Origin: Nocardioides luteus
Lineage (GTDB): Bacteria > Actinomycetota > Actinomycetes > Propionibacteriales > Nocardioidaceae
Assembly: GCF_015752315.1 (NCBI RefSeq)
Contig: NZ_JADOVJ010000001.1
Coordinates: forward strand, 3,898,501-3,962,500
Length of the DNA stretch: 64,000 nucleotides
Direction: 5' to 3'
Positions 16,529 through 25,134 of the stretch are shown here, piece after piece (positions within the stretch are counted from its first letter, which is position 1; each line of letters begins with the position of its first letter). The position numbers and the translations under genes are program-made. Below the pieces are notes generated by a model. It searched no databases, was not told where the DNA came from, and worked only from the letters and a program-made list of their open reading frames with translations.

Positions 16529-17305
16529 TGCAACGGTCTCCCGCTTGGGTTCACCGCTGGGTCGCGCCCACGCCCGGCGCACGACCCACGGCCCCAGATC
16601 CCGTGCCCGGCGCCCCATCCACGGCACTCCCTCGCCCGCCATCCAGGCCAGGTCCTGCCGCCAGCCGGTCGGCAGCCCGCCGCCGGGCTCCAGCGAGGGC
16701 GGTTCGAAGGAGAAGCCGTACGCCACCAGCTGCTCCCCGAACGCACGGGCCATCCGCCGGTGGCCGAGCTCGGAGGGATGCAGCCGGTCGGCGGCCCAGA
16801 AGCGCCGTTCGTGCAGATCGGGAACGGCCCCCAGGTCGAGCCGCAGACCACCGTAGGTGGCATGGACCTCGTCCCAGATGGCGTTGAGATCGGCCGTACG
16901 CCGTTGGATCGACCGCTTCATCCAGCCCGGCATCGGCCACATCACCGAATGGTCGTGGAAGCGCGCCGTCATCAGCAGCGCGCCCTGGCCCGCGAGCGCG
17001 TCGGCGCAGGTCATCAGGTCGTTCCGGAGTCTCGCCGTGTCCCACGTCGAGCGCATCACGTCGTTGACCCCGACGATCAGCGAGGCCACGTCCGGCCGGT
17101 GCGCCACCGCGTCGGCGAGCTGCTGCTCGACCACGACGGTCGAGGTCGCGCCGATCACCGCGGTGTTGCAGAAGGAGATGTCGTACGTCTGTCCCAGAGC
17201 CTCGGCCAGCAGCCGGGCCCATCCTCGCCAACCCTCGACAGTCGGGTCGCCGAGCCCAACGGTGGCGCTGTCGCCCAGCGCCGCGTAACGCAGGTAGGTG
17301 CCCAC
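16526..17305 (-). CDS. SGNH/GDSL-family hydrolase
   Basis: 259 residues. Block I GDS motif YAALGDSATVGLGDP at the N-terminus, block III GVNDVMRSTWD (GxND) and block V RLHPSELGHRRMA with the catalytic Asp-x-x-His equivalents (DRLHPS), so the triad appears intact. It is probably an esterase or deacetylase acting in the cytoplasm, since no signal peptide is seen. GTG at 17305 is chosen because an upstream GTG at 17341 in the same frame lies inside a strong terminator hairpin. Confidence 0.88.
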   Translation of the reverse strand: MGTYLRYAALGDSATVGLGDPTVEGWRGWARLLAEALGQTYDISFCNTAVIGATSTVVVEQQLADAVAHRPDVASLIVGVNDVMRSTWDTARLRNDLMTCADALAGQGALLMTARFHDHSVMWPMPGWMKRSIQRRTADLNAIWDEVHATYGGLRLDLGAVPDLHERRFWAADRLHPSELGHRRMARAFGEQLVAYGFSFEPPSLEPGGGLPTGWRQDLAWMAGEGVPWMGRRARDLGPWVVRRAWARPSGEPKRETVA

Positions 17306-17320
17306 GTCCGACAACGGTGA

Positions 17321-17350
17321 CGGGGGTGGGTGCCGAAGCACCCACCCCCG
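17321..17350 (-). terminator. UUCG-capped hairpin terminator after the ABC-2 exporter operon
   Basis: Perfect 13-bp stem (17321-17333 with 17338-17350). On the minus strand the loop is TTCG closed by C-G, a very stable tetraloop. It lies 29 bases past the stop of the permease gene and before the SGNH gene. Confidence 0.9.
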
Positions 17351-17378
17351 CGTGTCGTGTCGCGAACAGTCCGATGAA

Positions 17379-18218
17379 CTACTTCACCTCGGACTTGAGC
17401 ACCCGGTAGGCGCCCAGCACGACCGGGACGACCACCCACAGGAAGATGCTGCAGATGAGCGCGAGCACCTGCTGCGTACCGGGGTCGGGAAGCTGGGTCC
17501 CGTCCGGCATCATGCCGCCGGCGCCCATGAACGGGGCCATCGCGTAGCCCATGTCGATGAACGGGATCAGGTCTGCGGCCCAGTCGAAGATGAAGTAGAG
17601 CGTGGACCAGACCATGAGCGGCAGGAGCAGCTGGTCGACGTAGACGACCACGATCGAGAACGGGGTGCTGAGCAGGCACATCGCGATGCCGAAGGCGCTC
17701 ACGAAGTAGAGCAGCTGCTGCGCGATGGACCAGCCCAGGACCTGGCCGTCGATGGACCAGCTCGCGTCGTAGCCGCCGACCGCGGCGGCGAGGGCGTTGC
17801 CGACGATGCCGCACAGCAGTGCGACCGCGATCAGGGCGAGGGCGAACGCGACGACCGCGACCAGCTTGGCCGCCATCACCCGGAGCCGGCTCGGCTCGAG
17901 GCTGAAGGTCACCATGTTGGTGCGCTGGCCCCACTCCTGGGTGACGATCATGATCGCCAGCACCGGGGTGAGCAGCGAGAGCGGGATCGTCAGGATCGAG
18001 GACCAGGCCGAGAGGCCGAGTGAGAAGGTGTCGTTGAGCGCGGCCACCAGGACCACGATGCCCATGGCCAGCAGCAGCATGCCCGCCGAGATGATCAGCA
18101 GGGCACGACCGGCCCGGGTGTCGGTCATCTTGCGCCACTCGACCAGCAGGAGCCGGCCGAACGGCACCTTGGTCACCGCGGGGAGCGGGGTGGACGGCGC
18201 GACGGATACGGCGCTCAT
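17379..18218 (-). CDS. ABC-2 type transporter permease
   Basis: 279 residues with six predicted membrane helices (for example ALLIISAGMLLLAMGIVVLVAAL, VVAFALALIAVALLCGIVG and LALICSIFLWVVVPVVLGAYRVL). Forms the membrane part of an exporter with the ATPase encoded immediately upstream (ATGA overlap at 18215-18218). The substrate is unknown; DrrAB-like systems export drugs, lipids or peptides. It lies back to back with a NarL-type two-component pair, which probably controls it (inference). Confidence 0.9.
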   Translation of the reverse strand: MSAVSVAPSTPLPAVTKVPFGRLLLVEWRKMTDTRAGRALLIISAGMLLLAMGIVVLVAALNDTFSLGLSAWSSILTIPLSLLTPVLAIMIVTQEWGQRTNMVTFSLEPSRLRVMAAKLVAVVAFALALIAVALLCGIVGNALAAAVGGYDASWSIDGQVLGWSIAQQLLYFVSAFGIAMCLLSTPFSIVVVYVDQLLLPLMVWSTLYFIFDWAADLIPFIDMGYAMAPFMGAGGMMPDGTQLPDPGTQQVLALICSIFLWVVVPVVLGAYRVLKSEVK

Positions 18219-19144
18219 GCGGAGACTCCTTCGGCGTGGATCTGGGTGGTGCTCTCGCGCTGGGTCTCGGCGGTGAGCTGCAGGAAGATGTCCTCGAGGC
18301 CGGCGCCACCGTCACGCAGGTCGGTGAGCACGACGTTGGACTCCAGGGCAGCCTTGCCCACCTCGGCCGGTGCGGCCGAGACGCGCATGCCGGTGCCGAG
18401 CGGCTCGACGCTGTAGCCCTTGGCCTTCAGCGCGACGGTGAGCGCCTCGTTGTCCAGGGAGGTGACCAGCGACTGGCCGGCGGTGCCCTGGCTGGCGAGG
18501 ATCGTGTCCTTGGTGCCCTCGGCCACGATGCGACCGTTGCCGATGAGGATCAGCTCGTCGGCGATCTGCTCGACCTCGTGCAGCAGGTGGGAGGAGAGCA
18601 GGACGGTGCCGCCGCGGTCGGCGTACTCCTTCAGCAGGCCACGCATCCAGCGGATACCGGCCGGGTCGAGGCCGTTCGCCGGCTCGTCCAGGATCAGGAC
18701 CTTGGGGTCGCCGATCAGCGCGTGCGCGATGCCGAGGCGCTGCTTCATGCCGAGCGAGTAGTTCTTGATCCGGCGCTTGGCCTCCGACGGCGTCAGCGAC
18801 ACCAGCTCGAGCATCTCGTCGACGCGCGACTTGGGCAGGCCCATCGTCATCGCGGCGAGCGTGAGCACCTCACGGCCGGTGCGGCCGTCGTGCTGAGCGC
18901 TGGCGTCGAGCAGCACACCGACGTGGCGGCCCGGGTTGGGGAGGTCGGCATAGAGGCTGCCGTCGATCGTTGCCCGACCCTTGGTGGGGTTGGTCAGGCC
19001 GACCATGATGCGCATGGTGGTCGACTTACCGGCACCGTTCGGGCCGAGGAAGCCGGTGACTTTGCCGGCCTCGGCGGTGAACGACACGTCGTCGACCGCG
19101 GTGAAGGTCCCATAGACCCTCGTCAGTCCTTCGACTTTGATCAT
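18215..19144 (-). CDS. ABC transporter ATP-binding protein
   Basis: 309 residues. Walker [11 protein letters not shown]-loop region, signature YSLGMKQRLGIAHALIG, Walker B KVLILDEPANGLDPAG and the switch His in LLSSHLLHEVEQI. The C-terminal ~90 residues are the extension common in DrrA-like exporters. The start is taken at ATG 19144 (MIKVEGLTRVYG); an in-frame ATG at 19153 is possible. Cotranscribed and coupled with the permease. Confidence 0.93.
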   Translation of the reverse strand: MIKVEGLTRVYGTFTAVDDVSFTAEAGKVTGFLGPNGAGKSTTMRIMVGLTNPTKGRATIDGSLYADLPNPGRHVGVLLDASAQHDGRTGREVLTLAAMTMGLPKSRVDEMLELVSLTPSEAKRRIKNYSLGMKQRLGIAHALIGDPKVLILDEPANGLDPAGIRWMRGLLKEYADRGGTVLLSSHLLHEVEQIADELILIGNGRIVAEGTKDTILASQGTAGQSLVTSLDNEALTVALKAKGYSVEPLGTGMRVSAAPAEVGKAALESNVVLTDLRDGGAGLEDIFLQLTAETQRESTTQIHAEGVSA

Positions 19145-19264
19145 GGCCCACATCCTGCCGTGCTTCCGGCGCGGACTGCATCGGACATACGGATGACCTG
19201 CAACCCGACAAAAGTATGGGGCCGGTCCCAACCGCGGGATCCTGTCTGCCCGACCTCGGTTGAC

Positions 19265-19270
19265 TAGCGT
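19265..19270 (+). promoter_or_regulatory. -10 hexamer TAGCGT for the first histidine kinase gene
   Basis: TAGCGT, 7-base spacer, then GTG at 19278. It supports this GTG over TTG 19260 or GTG 19269 as the true start. Confidence 0.5.
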
Positions 19271-19277
19271 GTACGCC

Positions 19278-20438
19278 GTGCAGCAACCGCCACCCGAGGT
19301 CTATCAGCCACGCCTGAGCCTGTGGGGGCACGTGTGGCGGTATCTCCTTGCGCTGGGGATCAGCGCCATCGCCTTGATATCCAGCACCGACGGCTGGCCG
19401 GAGTGGCGCTTCCTGCTCGACCTCGGCCTCGGTGTCCTCTGCATGGTCCTGGTCTTCTGGCGCCGCCGTTGGCCGGTGGCGATCGCCACGTTCACCATCG
19501 TCGCCGGAGGGTTCTCGATCCTCTCCGCCGGAGCGTCGAGCCTCGCTCTGGTCTCGTTGGCGACCCGGCGCCGCTGGCGCGAGATCATCCCGATCTCCCT
19601 GCTCAACGTCGCCGCAGGCATGTTCTGGTTCGCGGTGATGGAGACCACCCCCACCGAGGAGATCCCCGGCATCCCGTTGTGGGGCTTCAACCTCGGCGCC
19701 AACGTGGTGATCATCGCCGCGATGGTCGCCTGGGGCATGTACATCGGCTCGCGGCGCGAGCTCATCGCCACGCTCCGGCTCCGTGCCGAGACGGCCGAGG
19801 CCGAGCAGTCGCTGCGCGTCTCCCAGGCCCGCGAGACCGAGCGCCGGCGGATCGCCCGCGAGATGCACGACGTGCTCGCCCACCGCATCTCCCACATCTC
19901 CATGCAGGCCGGGGCGCTCGCCTACCGCGAGGACCTCTCCGCCGACCAGGTCCGGGCCGAGGTCGGCACCATCCGCGAGGGCGCCCACCGGGCCCTCGAG
20001 GACCTCCGGACCGTCCTCGGCGTGCTGCGCGGCAACGGCGAGGACCCCGAGACCGCGCCCCAGCCCACGTACGCCGATCTGGGCCGTCTCGTCGAGGAGG
20101 CCCGCACGGGCGGCATGAACATCACCTTCACGGACGACGTCGAGGGCTCGCCGCCGGAGACGGTGGGGCGGTCGATCTACCGGGTCGTGCAGGAGGGCAT
20201 CACCAACGCCCGCAAGCACGCTCCGGGAGCGCTGCTGGAGGTCGCGCTGAGCGGGTCCGAGGAGCACGGTATCGACGTACGCCTGCGCAACCGGCTCGGC
20301 TTCGACTCGAACACGCCCGGCGCCGGCCTCGGCCTGGTCGGGCTCACCGAGCGCGTCGACCTCGCGGGCGGACACCTCACGCACCGTACGGAAAAGGATG
20401 TCTTCATTCTCGAAGCATGGCTACCGTGGGGCCAGTGA
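19278..20438 (+). CDS. sensor histidine kinase, NarL/DesK type (HisKA_3)
   Basis: About 386 residues. Four to five N-terminal membrane helices (YLLALGISAIALISS, FLLDLGLGVLCMVLVFW, NVVIIAAMVAWGMYIG) sense an unknown membrane signal. The dimerisation/phosphoacceptor helix is RRRIAREMHDVLAHRISHISM with His197, and the ATPase domain has the N box VVQEGITNARKHAPG and the G box GAGLGLVGLTER. It overlaps the response regulator gene by four bases and is divergent from the ABC-2 exporter operon, the usual layout for exporter control. Confidence 0.93.
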   Translation: MQQPPPEVYQPRLSLWGHVWRYLLALGISAIALISSTDGWPEWRFLLDLGLGVLCMVLVFWRRRWPVAIATFTIVAGGFSILSAGASSLALVSLATRRRWREIIPISLLNVAAGMFWFAVMETTPTEEIPGIPLWGFNLGANVVIIAAMVAWGMYIGSRRELIATLRLRAETAEAEQSLRVSQARETERRRIAREMHDVLAHRISHISMQAGALAYREDLSADQVRAEVGTIREGAHRALEDLRTVLGVLRGNGEDPETAPQPTYADLGRLVEEARTGGMNITFTDDVEGSPPETVGRSIYRVVQEGITNARKHAPGALLEVALSGSEEHGIDVRLRNRLGFDSNTPGAGLGLVGLTERVDLAGGHLTHRTEKDVFILEAWLPWGQ

Positions 20439-21121
20439 GCAGCCCAGGGACCAGCCCAGAGACTCCGGTCACGATCAAGGTCGGGATCGTCGACGACGAC
20501 CCGCTCGTGCGCTCGGCCCTCGGGCTGATGCTCGGCGGCCAGGCCGACATCGAGGTCGTCGGCGAGGCGACCGACGGCCAGGAGGCACTCGCCCTGGTGC
20601 GTACGTCAGCCCCTGACGTGGTGCTGATGGACATCCGGATGCCGCGGATCAACGGCCTCGACGCGACCCGTCGGGTCCTGACCGAAGCCCGGCCGCCACG
20701 GGTGATCGTGCTGACCACCTTCGGTGCCGACGAGTACGTCGTGGACGCGCTCGCCGCGGGCGCCGAGGGGTTCCTCCTCAAGGACACCCCGCCGCCGGAG
20801 ATCGTCGCGGCGATCCGCGCGGTCGCGGCGGGCGAGCCGATCCTCTCCCCCAAGGCCACCCGCACCCTGATCACCCGGCTCCGCGCCGAACCGACCGGCG
20901 ACCGCGCCGCTGCCGCCGGCCGCCGCCTCGAGGCGCTCACCGAGCGCGAGCACGAGGTCGCGCTCGCCGTCGGGCGGGGGCTGAGCAACGCCGAGATCGC
21001 CAAGGAGCTCTACCTCTCCATCCCGACCGTCAAGGCGCACGTCTCGCGCCTGTTCGACAAGCTCGGCGCCACCAACCGCGTGCAGATCGCGATCACGGTC
21101 CACGACGCCGGGCTGGTCTGA
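20435..21121 (+). CDS. LuxR/NarL-family response regulator
   Basis: 228 residues. Receiver domain with the acidic pair in GIVDDDP, phosphoacceptor Asp66 in VVLMDIRMP, Thr in VLTTF and Lys in FLLKDTPP. C-terminal LuxR helix-turn-helix LTEREHEVALAVGRGLSNAEIAKELYLSIPTVKAHVSRLFDKL. GTG at 20435 overlaps the kinase stop; ATG 20417 in the same frame is an alternative. Likely target: the divergent ABC-2 exporter operon and its own promoter. Confidence 0.94.
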   Translation: MSSPGTSPETPVTIKVGIVDDDPLVRSALGLMLGGQADIEVVGEATDGQEALALVRTSAPDVVLMDIRMPRINGLDATRRVLTEARPPRVIVLTTFGADEYVVDALAAGAEGFLLKDTPPPEIVAAIRAVAAGEPILSPKATRTLITRLRAEPTGDRAAAAGRRLEALTEREHEVALAVGRGLSNAEIAKELYLSIPTVKAHVSRLFDKLGATNRVQIAITVHDAGLV

Positions 21122-21138
21122 GCCGCCGGCCTAACCGC

Positions 21139-21252
21139 TGGTCGAGCCGCCGGAGCCGCTAGGCGGAGGCGTGTCGAGACCAACACAGTCCCCTCGGTGC
21201 TCGACCAGACCGTGTTGGTCTCGACACGCTCGCTTCGCTCGCGGCTCGACCA
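21139..21252. repeat. REP-like nested inverted repeat
   Basis: An outer 12-bp inverted repeat (21139-21150 with 21241-21252) encloses an inner 16-bp perfect inverted repeat (21171-21186 with 21212-21227). It fills the gap between the response regulator and the convergent metallo-hydrolase gene. The architecture resembles intergenic palindromic repeats dispersed in actinobacterial genomes and may also terminate transcription both ways. No second copy is in this window. Confidence 0.75.
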
Positions 21253-21262
21253 ACGAGGGCGG

Positions 21263-22033
21263 TCAGATCTCGTAGATCGACCCCGTCGCCGCCAGCTCCG
21301 TCGGACCGTCGTACGCCGAGCGCGCCTCGCGGAGGGCGTCGGCGGAGTCGTGCCAGGGCGGGACGTGGGTGATGACCAGCTTCTTCACATGTGCCTTGGT
21401 GGCGTACTCCCCCGCATGGACGCCGGTGATGTGCACCCCGGGCGGGTTCTCGACGCCGTCACGGAAGGCCGCCTCGCACAGGAACAGGTCGGCCTCGGTG
21501 GCGATGTCGAGGAGCGCCTCGGTCTCGGCGGTGTCGCCGCTGTAGGCGATGACCTTGCCGTGCGCCTCGATCCGCAGCCCGTACGCATCGACCGGATGCT
21601 CCACGGCCGTCGGGGTGATCACGAACGGACCGAGATGGATCGGCCCGGTGTAGGTCGAGAACGCGAACTCCTCGCGCATCCCGGGGCGCTTGGGCAGGTC
21701 GTAGGCCTTCGCCAGCCGCCGCCCGGTGCCCTTGGGGCCGTAGACCGGTATGGGCGGCTGCGGGCCGGTCGGGTGCCACTTGCGGAGCACGTAGTAGGAG
21801 GTCATGTCGACGCAGTGGTCGGCGTGCAGGTGCGAGAGCAGGACCGCGTCGATCAGCAGCGGGTCGACGTAGCGCTGCAGGACGCCGAGCGCCCCGTTGC
21901 CCATGTCGAGCACGATCCGCCAGGTCCGCCCCTCGGAGTCGTCGGCCTCGACGAGGTAGCAGGAGGCGGGGCTGTCGGGCCCGGGATAGGAGCCCGAGCA
22001 CCCGATGATCGTCAGCCGCATCCCGGAGGTCAT
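21263..22033 (-). CDS. MBL-fold metallo-hydrolase
   Basis: 256 residues. Metal-binding motif SHLHADHC (HxHxDH), further ligands in [19 protein letters not shown] and VITHVPPWH. It resembles the RNase Z/ElaC-like and cyclic-phosphodiesterase branch that includes M. tuberculosis Rv1339, which occupies the same position next to murI and rph and has been linked to cAMP degradation. ATG at 22033 has GGAGGG upstream and overlaps the murI stop by four bases. Confidence 0.9.
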   Translation of the reverse strand: MTSGMRLTIIGCSGSYPGPDSPASCYLVEADDSEGRTWRIVLDMGNGALGVLQRYVDPLLIDAVLLSHLHADHCVDMTSYYVLRKWHPTGPQPPIPVYGPKGTGRRLAKAYDLPKRPGMREEFAFSTYTGPIHLGPFVITPTAVEHPVDAYGLRIEAHGKVIAYSGDTAETEALLDIATEADLFLCEAAFRDGVENPPGVHITGVHAGEYATKAHVKKLVITHVPPWHDSADALREARSAYDGPTELAATGSIYEI

Positions 22034-22887
22034 CCCATCCCTCCGGCGAACTGCTGGGCAGCCGCCAGCTCCGGGCCGAGGAACCGGGCACCGATCGCCT
22101 TGAACTCGGCAGGGTTGCCGGTGGTGAGGAACGTGTAGGTCGGCTCGCCGCCCTCGCGCATGAGGTCGTTCTCGGCCAGGACGCGGTAGACGTCCTTCGC
22201 CGACTCCTCGGCGCTGCTGACCAGCGTCACGTTGTCGCCCATCACATAGGAGATCACACCAGTCAGGAGCGGATAGTGGGTGCACCCGAGGATCAGCGTG
22301 TCGACCCCGGCGCTGGTCAGCGGGTCCAGATATTCGTGCGCGGCGGCCAGCAGCTCGTCGCCGCCGGTGACGCCGGCCTCGACGAACGGCACGAACTGGG
22401 GGCAGGCCCGGGTGTGCAGCGAGACGTGGGGCGCCGCGGCGAAGGCGTCGTCATAGGCCATCGACTCGGCCGTCGCGTGCGTGCAGATGACCCCGATGCG
22501 ACCGGTGCGGGAGGCGGCCACGGCACGACGCGTCGCCGGCAGGATCACCTCGACGACGGGCAGCGGTTTGTAGCGCTCGCGGGCGTCGCGCAGCATCGCG
22601 GCGGAGGCCGAGTTGCACGCGATGACCAGGGCCTTCACGCCCTGCTCGACGAGATGGTCGAGGCACTCCAGGGCGTACTCGCGCACCTCGGCGATCGGCC
22701 TGGGGCCGTAGGGGGCGCGGGCGGTGTCGCCGACGTACAGGATCGACTCGTGGGCGAGCTGATCGATCACCGACCGGGCCACGGTGAGACCCCCGAAGCC
22801 CGAGTCGAAGATCCCGATCGGGGCGTCGCGGTCGGGCTGGGCTGAGCCCAAGGGCGAGGGCGAACCCAGGGACGAGACGGACTGCAC
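22030..22887 (-). CDS. murI: glutamate racemase
   Basis: 285 residues. Supplies D-glutamate for peptidoglycan. Catalytic motifs: [16 protein letters not shown] (Asp and Ser), VIACNSASA (first catalytic Cys) and [11 protein letters not shown] (second Cys). The GTG at 22887 is chosen because TAGCCT lies 8 bases upstream, giving a 25-residue N-terminal extension before IGIFDSG. Coupled to the MBL-fold gene downstream. Confidence 0.95.
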   Translation of the reverse strand: MQSVSSLGSPSPLGSAQPDRDAPIGIFDSGFGGLTVARSVIDQLAHESILYVGDTARAPYGPRPIAEVREYALECLDHLVEQGVKALVIACNSASAAMLRDARERYKPLPVVEVILPATRRAVAASRTGRIGVICTHATAESMAYDDAFAAAPHVSLHTRACPQFVPFVEAGVTGGDELLAAAHEYLDPLTSAGVDTLILGCTHYPLLTGVISYVMGDNVTLVSSAEESAKDVYRVLAENDLMREGGEPTYTFLTTGNPAEFKAIGARFLGPELAAAQQFAGGMG

Positions 22888-22895
22888 AATCGTCA

Positions 22896-22901
22896 AGGCT
22901 A
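22896..22901 (-). promoter_or_regulatory. -10 hexamer TAGCCT for murI
   Basis: TAGCCT with an 8-base spacer to the GTG at 22887. Confidence 0.5.
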
Positions 22902-22993
22902 GGCCCAAACGCCGCGTAATCGCAGTGCTGGGGGTCACTCGAGACATACCCGAGATCCATCTCACGTTCATCAGCAGTGCGGATCGGTGTTGT

Positions 22994-22999
22994 TAACGT
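22994..22999 (+). promoter_or_regulatory. -10 hexamer TAACGT for the first secreted phosphodiesterase
   Basis: TAACGT with a 6-base spacer to ATG 23006. With the murI promoter it makes a divergent, leaderless intergenic region of 118 bases. Confidence 0.6.
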
Positions 23000-23005
23000 C
23001 CGGTC

Positions 23006-24004
23006 ATGACGATTTCTCGGCGCTCGCTGGTGCTGACGGTGCTGATCGCCCTGCTGGCCGTCACCTTCGCGGTCGTGGAGCTGCCCGGGCGTCCCGCGCA
23101 GGCGGCGACCACGAAGCGGGTGCTGGCGATCTCCGTCGACGGGCTCAGCGTGACCGCGATCGAGCGGCTCGGCCCGGGACACCTGCCCAATCTCTACCGG
23201 CTGATGCGCGGCGGCGCCTCGACCCGCGAGGCGCGCAGCGAGTACGAGCAGAACGTCACCCTGCCCAACCACACCTCGATGGTCACCGGCCGCCGGATCA
23301 CCCGGTCCGCCCACGGCCACGGCGTCACCTGGAACGACGACCGGCCCTGGATGACGGTGCAGGAGGCCGCCGGGCATCCGGTCTCGTCGGTCTTCAGCCA
23401 GGTCGGGCGGGCCGGCCGCAGCAGCGCCCTGTTCTCCTCGAAGTCGAAGTTCGGTCTCTTCGACCGGTCCTGGCCCTCGATCGACCGGTTCGTCGTCGAC
23501 GGCGACGCCGACCTGGTCGAGCGGGCGGCCGCCGACCTGGTGAGGAACAAGCGCGCTCTCACCTTCGTCCACCTGGGCTCCCCCGACCACTACGGCCACC
23601 GCGACGGCGGGATGAGCGCGGCCTACCGCGCCTCGATCATCCGCACCGACGCCCGCATCGGCAGGCTGCTGAGGGCGATCGACTCCTCGACGGCGCTGAG
23701 GGGGTCGACGTACGTCATCCTCACCGCCGACCACGGCTTCAGGGCGACCGCCACCGACCACAGCGCCCACCTCTACGCCAACTACCGGATCCCGTTCGTC
23801 GTGTGGGGTCCCGGGGTCGCCCGCGGCGCCTCGCTCTACCGGCTCAACCCCGACTACCGCGCGCCGGGGACGACCCGGCCGACGTACGCCGGTGAGCAGC
23901 CGATCCGCAACGGCGACCTCGGCAACCTGGCCCTCGACCTGCTCGGCCTGGGCCCGATCCCTGGCAGCACCTTGAACTCAACCCAGTCACTAGACATTCG
24001 CTGA
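23006..24004 (+). CDS. secreted alkaline-phosphatase-superfamily protein (type I phosphodiesterase/nucleotide pyrophosphatase), copy 1
   Basis: 332 residues. An N-terminal Sec signal (VLTVLIALLAVTFAVVELPGRPAQAA, cleavage near residue 33) precedes an alkaline-phosphatase fold: metal site AISVDGL, catalytic Thr/Ser region LPNHTSMVTGR, metal ligands VHLGSPDHYGHRDGGMS and ILTADHGF. It probably hydrolyses a phosphodiester or phosphonate outside the cell; the substrate is not known. Its paralogue follows 42 bases downstream on the same strand. Confidence 0.88.
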   Translation: MTISRRSLVLTVLIALLAVTFAVVELPGRPAQAATTKRVLAISVDGLSVTAIERLGPGHLPNLYRLMRGGASTREARSEYEQNVTLPNHTSMVTGRRITRSAHGHGVTWNDDRPWMTVQEAAGHPVSSVFSQVGRAGRSSALFSSKSKFGLFDRSWPSIDRFVVDGDADLVERAAADLVRNKRALTFVHLGSPDHYGHRDGGMSAAYRASIIRTDARIGRLLRAIDSSTALRGSTYVILTADHGFRATATDHSAHLYANYRIPFVVWGPGVARGASLYRLNPDYRAPGTTRPTYAGEQPIRNGDLGNLALDLLGLGPIPGSTLNSTQSLDIR

Positions 24005-24034
24005 GCGTTCGCCCGGGGTGCCATCGGGTTCACT

Positions 24035-24040
24035 TAGGGT
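24035..24040 (+). promoter_or_regulatory. -10 hexamer TAGGGT for the second secreted phosphodiesterase
   Basis: TAGGGT, 6-base spacer, GTG at 24047. Despite the short gap to copy 1, copy 2 appears to have its own promoter. Confidence 0.5.
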
Positions 24041-24046
24041 GTGCCG

Positions 24047-25060
24047 GTGCGTCGCCTCTTCCCTCTGGTCTCCGTCGGCATCTTCGTCGTCGTCGTGCTC
24101 GTCGTCGCGTTCACCGCGCTGCCGGACCGTGACGGTGGCGAGCGAGCGGAACGGGAGGCCACCCAGGCCGACCGCAAGGTGCTCGCGATCTCCATCGACG
24201 GGTTGAACCCGGATGCGCTGGCGGAGCTCGGGCCGGCGAAGACGCCGAACATCCACCGGCTGATCGACGAGGGCGCCTCGACGCTCAACGCCCGCACGGC
24301 CTACGAGAAGAACATCACCCTGCCCAACCACACCGGGATGGTCACAGGCGACCCGATCGACGCCGACGACGGCGGCCACGGCGTCACCTGGAACGTCGGC
24401 GACCCGTCGAGGTCGATCGCTCCGGACGAGGAGTCGGTGTTCACCGTGGCCCACGAGGCCGGGCTCAGCACCGGCGTCTTCGTGACCAAGCAGAAGTTCG
24501 AGCTGTGGCAGCGGGCCTGGGAGGACGACATCGACCTCTTCGTCCCGATCGACGACCACGACAAGCTGGTCCCGGAGGCGGCCGAGGACCTGGCCGACGA
24601 GCAGCGGGACCTCACCTTCGTACACCTCTCGCTTCCCGACGTCGCCGGGCACAAGTCGGGCGGGATGTCGCCGCAGTACCTCGACGCCGTCGAGGAGTCC
24701 GACGCGCAGGTCGGCGAGCTCCTCGACGTCATCGACGCCGATCCGGAGCTCGAGAAGGAGCTCGACGTCATCCTCACCGCCGACCACGGTTTCAAGCCCG
24801 GGATCACCAACCACTCCGAGAAGGTCTACGAGAACTACCGGATCCCGTTCATCGTGTGGGGTCCCGACGCCGGCGCCGGCGCGGATCTCTACGAGCTCAA
24901 CTCCGACGACTACCGCGACCCGGGCAAGGACCGCCCCGGCTATGACGGCCCGCAGCCCGTACGCAACGCCGACCTCGGCAACCTGGCCCTGGATCTCCTC
25001 GGCCTCGGTCCCATCGAGACCAGCGACATCGGCAAGGACCAGACACTCGACGTCAAATGA
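24047..25060 (+). CDS. membrane-anchored or secreted alkaline-phosphatase-superfamily protein, copy 2
   Basis: 337 residues. A tandem paralogue of the preceding gene: the same blocks in the same order (AISIDGLNPDAL, LPNHTGMVTGD, GGHGVTWN, VHLSLPDVAGHKSGGMSPQY, ILTADHGF, NYRIPFIVWGPDAGA, NLALDLLGLGPI). The N-terminus VSVGIFVVVVLVVAFTAL lacks an obvious cleavage site, so it may stay anchored. Acidic residues are more frequent than in copy 1, suggesting divergence after duplication. GTG 24047 is preferred over GTG 24041 because of the TAGGGT spacing. Confidence 0.88.
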   Translation: MRRLFPLVSVGIFVVVVLVVAFTALPDRDGGERAEREATQADRKVLAISIDGLNPDALAELGPAKTPNIHRLIDEGASTLNARTAYEKNITLPNHTGMVTGDPIDADDGGHGVTWNVGDPSRSIAPDEESVFTVAHEAGLSTGVFVTKQKFELWQRAWEDDIDLFVPIDDHDKLVPEAAEDLADEQRDLTFVHLSLPDVAGHKSGGMSPQYLDAVEESDAQVGELLDVIDADPELEKELDVILTADHGFKPGITNHSEKVYENYRIPFIVWGPDAGAGADLYELNSDDYRDPGKDRPGYDGPQPVRNADLGNLALDLLGLGPIETSDIGKDQTLDVK

Positions 25061-25099
25061 CGTTCTCGTAACCATCCACGCGCACATCGGGCCCTGAGG

Positions 25100-25114
25100 T
25101 ACGTTTCGAACGTA
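25100..25114. promoter_or_regulatory. palindrome TACGTT-TCG-AACGTA upstream of the monooxygenase gene
   Basis: Perfect 6+3+6 inverted repeat 20 bases before the ATG at 25135, in a 74-base gap. A candidate operator for an unknown regulator, or part of the promoter. Confidence 0.4.
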
Positions 25115-25134
25115 ATCTCCCGAAGGAGCGTGCG

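Noticed and set aside
23197-24300. Long minus-strand frames opposite the two phosphodiesterase genes
   Set aside because: They mirror each other because the sense genes are paralogous; no domain or start signal supports them.
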